The position numbers and the translations under genes are program-made. From NCBI GenBank assembly GCA_001800005.1, contig MGUL01000057.1, positions 1 to 6,209 of the forward strand: a stretch of DNA of 6,209 bases, written 5' to 3'. Under the pieces are notes generated by a model. That model saw nothing but the letters and a program-made list of their open reading frames with translations, did not search any database and was not told where the DNA came from. Origin of the DNA: Elusimicrobia bacterium RBG_16_66_12. Lineage in GTDB: Bacteria > Elusimicrobiota > Elusimicrobia > UBA1565 > UBA9628. Of the stretch, positions 5,149 to 6,209 are shown piece after piece; positions within the stretch are counted from its first letter, which is position 1; the number at the start of each line of letters is the position of its first letter.

Positions 5149-5613
5149 GTGACCATGCAACGCGTAACGTACCGAACGCTGCTTCTCGGCTTGCTCCTGG
5201 TCGGGTGCGCTCGTGCAGCCTCTACACCGGAGGCGCCGTCGGCCGGCGGGGAAGAAGCTCGCTTCTCGTACGACGACCTGATGGCCGCCCTTGAAGCAGG
5301 CGGCGCCACCGTCGAGCCCACGGGAGAGCTGGAGCAGGCCTTCTTCTCGGTCAACGGCCGGACCGTTCGCATTGATGACGCCGACGTCCAGGTTTTCGAA
5401 TACGCCGACGAGTCGTCACGCCTGGCGGAGTCCAGCCTGATCGCGCCCGACGGAGGGTCCATCGGCACGACGATGGTCACCTGGGTGGATCAACCGACCT
5501 TCTGGGCGAAAGGTCGCCTGATCGTCCTTTACATAGGGCGCGAGGCGGCCGGGATTGAGAAGCTGAGCGGGTTGCTCGGAGACCCCATCACCACGCCGTG
5601 GCCTACACCATAG
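5149..5613 (+). CDS. Small lipoprotein of unknown function
   Basis: The product is 154 residues from GTG 5149, or 152 from ATG 5155. The N-terminus is a lipoprotein signal: basic start, hydrophobic LLLGLLLVGC, with lipobox LVGC and the lipidated cysteine at residue 20. A short Ala/Pro/Ser linker follows. The mature domain of about 115 residues begins FSYDDLMAALEAGGATVEPTGELEQAFFSVNG when read in overlapping pieces: FSYDDLMAALEAGGA, then TVEPTGELEQAFFSVNG. It continues with DDADVQVFEYADESS, GGSIGTTMVTWV and a closing GRLIVLYIGREAAGIEKLSGLLG. I recall similar small uncharacterised proteins in Chloroflexota genomes with the same order of motifs; no biochemical role is known to me. It would sit on the outer face of the cytoplasmic membrane. 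It follows the argG/lysK remnant by 93 bp and converges on the aminotransferase gene. The frame is intact and looks maintained, unlike its upstream neighbour. Confidence 0.85.
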   Translation: MTMQRVTYRTLLLGLLLVGCARAASTPEAPSAGGEEARFSYDDLMAALEAGGATVEPTGELEQAFFSVNGRTVRIDDADVQVFEYADESSRLAESSLIAPDGGSIGTTMVTWVDQPTFWAKGRLIVLYIGREAAGIEKLSGLLGDPITTPWPTP

Positions 5614-5621
5614 GCGACTGG

Positions 5622-5653
5622 GACTAGCCCTGGCCTAAAGGCCAGGGCTAGTC
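5622..5653. terminator. Probable bidirectional terminator between convergent genes
   Basis: GACTAGCCCTGGCC (5622-5635) and its exact complement (5640-5653) form a perfect 14-bp stem with a TAAA loop. It lies 8 bp after the lipoprotein stop and 27 bp beyond the aminotransferase stop. No T-run follows on either strand, so it may end transcripts weakly, with Rho, or mainly protect 3' ends. Position between convergent genes supports the terminator call. Confidence 0.65.
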
Positions 5654-5680
5654 TCGGATGGAGGCCCCAAGGGATCGAGT

Positions 5681-6209
5681 TCACAACCCCCGGACGAAAT
5701 CGTCGATCCTCGCCAGCGCTCGCTCCAGGTTCTCCATGGAATTCGCGTACGACAGGCGCAGGTAGCCCTCGCCGTTAGCCCCGAAGGCCGTCCCCGGCAG
5801 CAGCGCCACACCCGTTTCCATCAGGAGTCGTTCCGCTAGAGCATCCGAGGGAATCCCCAGCTCGCGGACATTGGGAAACGCGTAGAACGCCCCCTGCGGC
5901 TCGCGGCAGTGCAGCCCCGGGATCTCGTTGAGCCTGGAAACGACACGGTCTCTCCTCCGGCGGAAGGTCTCGACCAACGCCTCGACCTCAGTTTGCGGCC
6001 CGCGCAGAGCCTCGACACCGGCGACTTGCGTGAAGTGCGCCGTGCATCCCACCGAGTGGGTGATCAGAAGCTCCACCGAACGCGCCAAAGCCTCCGGCAT
6101 GATGCCGTAACCGAGGCGCCACCCCGTCATAGCGTAGGTTTTCGAGAACCCGTCGACGATGATCGTGCGCTTCTGCATCCCGGGCAGCGAGGCGATGCTG
6201 GGCGCCCTG
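5681..6209 (-). CDS. PLP-dependent class I/II aminotransferase, C-terminal part, runs off right edge
   Basis: The visible 175 codons are the C-terminal 45% or so of a protein that is usually about 390 residues. The start lies beyond the right edge and the stop is TGA at 5683-5681. The PLP site is unmistakable: DGFSKTYAMTGWRLGYG, with the Schiff-base lysine at visible residue 23. C-terminal marks are QGAFYAFPNV, GVALLPGTAFG and GYLRLSYANS, whose Arg (visible residue 151) binds the substrate alpha-carboxylate. This is the aspartate/aromatic aminotransferase fold type I, subgroup Igamma-like, as in many thermophile AspC proteins. Substrate (aspartate, aromatic, alanine or LL-diaminopimelate) cannot be read from this part. 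It is cytosolic and converges on the lipoprotein gene. Confidence 0.93.
   Translation of the reverse strand, partial: RAPSIASLPGMQKRTIIVDGFSKTYAMTGWRLGYGIMPEALARSVELLITHSVGCTAHFTQVAGVEALRGPQTEVEALVETFRRRRDRVVSRLNEIPGLHCREPQGAFYAFPNVRELGIPSDALAERLLMETGVALLPGTAFGANGEGYLRLSYANSMENLERALARIDDFVRGL

Noticed and set aside
4797..5480. 227-residue minus-strand open frame
   Set aside because: It runs antisense across the end of the lysK remnant and most of the lipoprotein gene. Its Ser/Arg-rich composition and lack of motifs mark it as a shadow.
1..6209. CRISPR arrays, insertion sequences, plasmid origins
   Set aside because: No regularly spaced direct repeats, transposase motifs or iteron clusters are visible on either strand.

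Overview
The window is GC-rich and reads like a metagenomic or environmental bacterial chromosome, most plausibly from the Chloroflexota (Anaerolineae-like). That placement is inference. It rests on an argG remnant joined to a lysK-like remnant (LysW-carrier arginine/lysine biosynthesis, typical of Chloroflexota, Deinococcota and archaea), on a small lipoprotein of a type I associate with Anaerolineae genomes, and on overall composition. No 16S rRNA or other phylogenetic marker is present.

Left part (1-3087, minus strand): a two-gene operon read right to left. The first gene encodes an Hsp70/actin-fold ATPase domain whose usual peptide-binding C-terminus is replaced by an FHA (phosphothreonine-binding) domain. 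It overlaps the second gene by four bases (ATGA). The second runs off the left edge; its visible 498 residues look like the N-terminal half of a HerA-like (DUF87/VirB4-type) ATPase. They contain two Ser/Thr-rich tracts around a hydrophobic segment. The pair looks like a chaperone/adaptor plus motor-ATPase module of unknown function and is the most interesting functional unit here.

Middle (about 3088-4372): roughly 1.25 kb without a convincing gene. On the minus strand, near the operon, there are a weak -10-like box and palindromes. Further right are several strong stem-loops, including a perfect 15-bp hairpin and a nested hairpin followed by a tRNA 3'-end-like sequence. On the plus strand there is a good promoter candidate (TTGACA-N16-GACAAT) with a leader of about 190 nt. 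The leader ends in a clear intrinsic terminator and has competing pairings, so it looks like an attenuator, possibly a derived T-box.

Plus-strand remnant (4373-5055): that leader and an excellent Shine-Dalgarno lead into argG, but the gene is dead. It has an in-frame TAG at codon 103, conserved-residue substitutions, and a frameshift/deletion, after which the sequence becomes the C-terminal end of a LysK-type amidohydrolase. This looks like the collapsed remains of an arginine biosynthetic operon: the head of its first gene joined to the tail of a later one.

Right part: an intact small lipoprotein gene (plus, 5149-5613) converges on a class I aminotransferase gene (minus, 5681 to beyond the right edge). 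A strong 14-bp hairpin, probably a bidirectional terminator, separates them.
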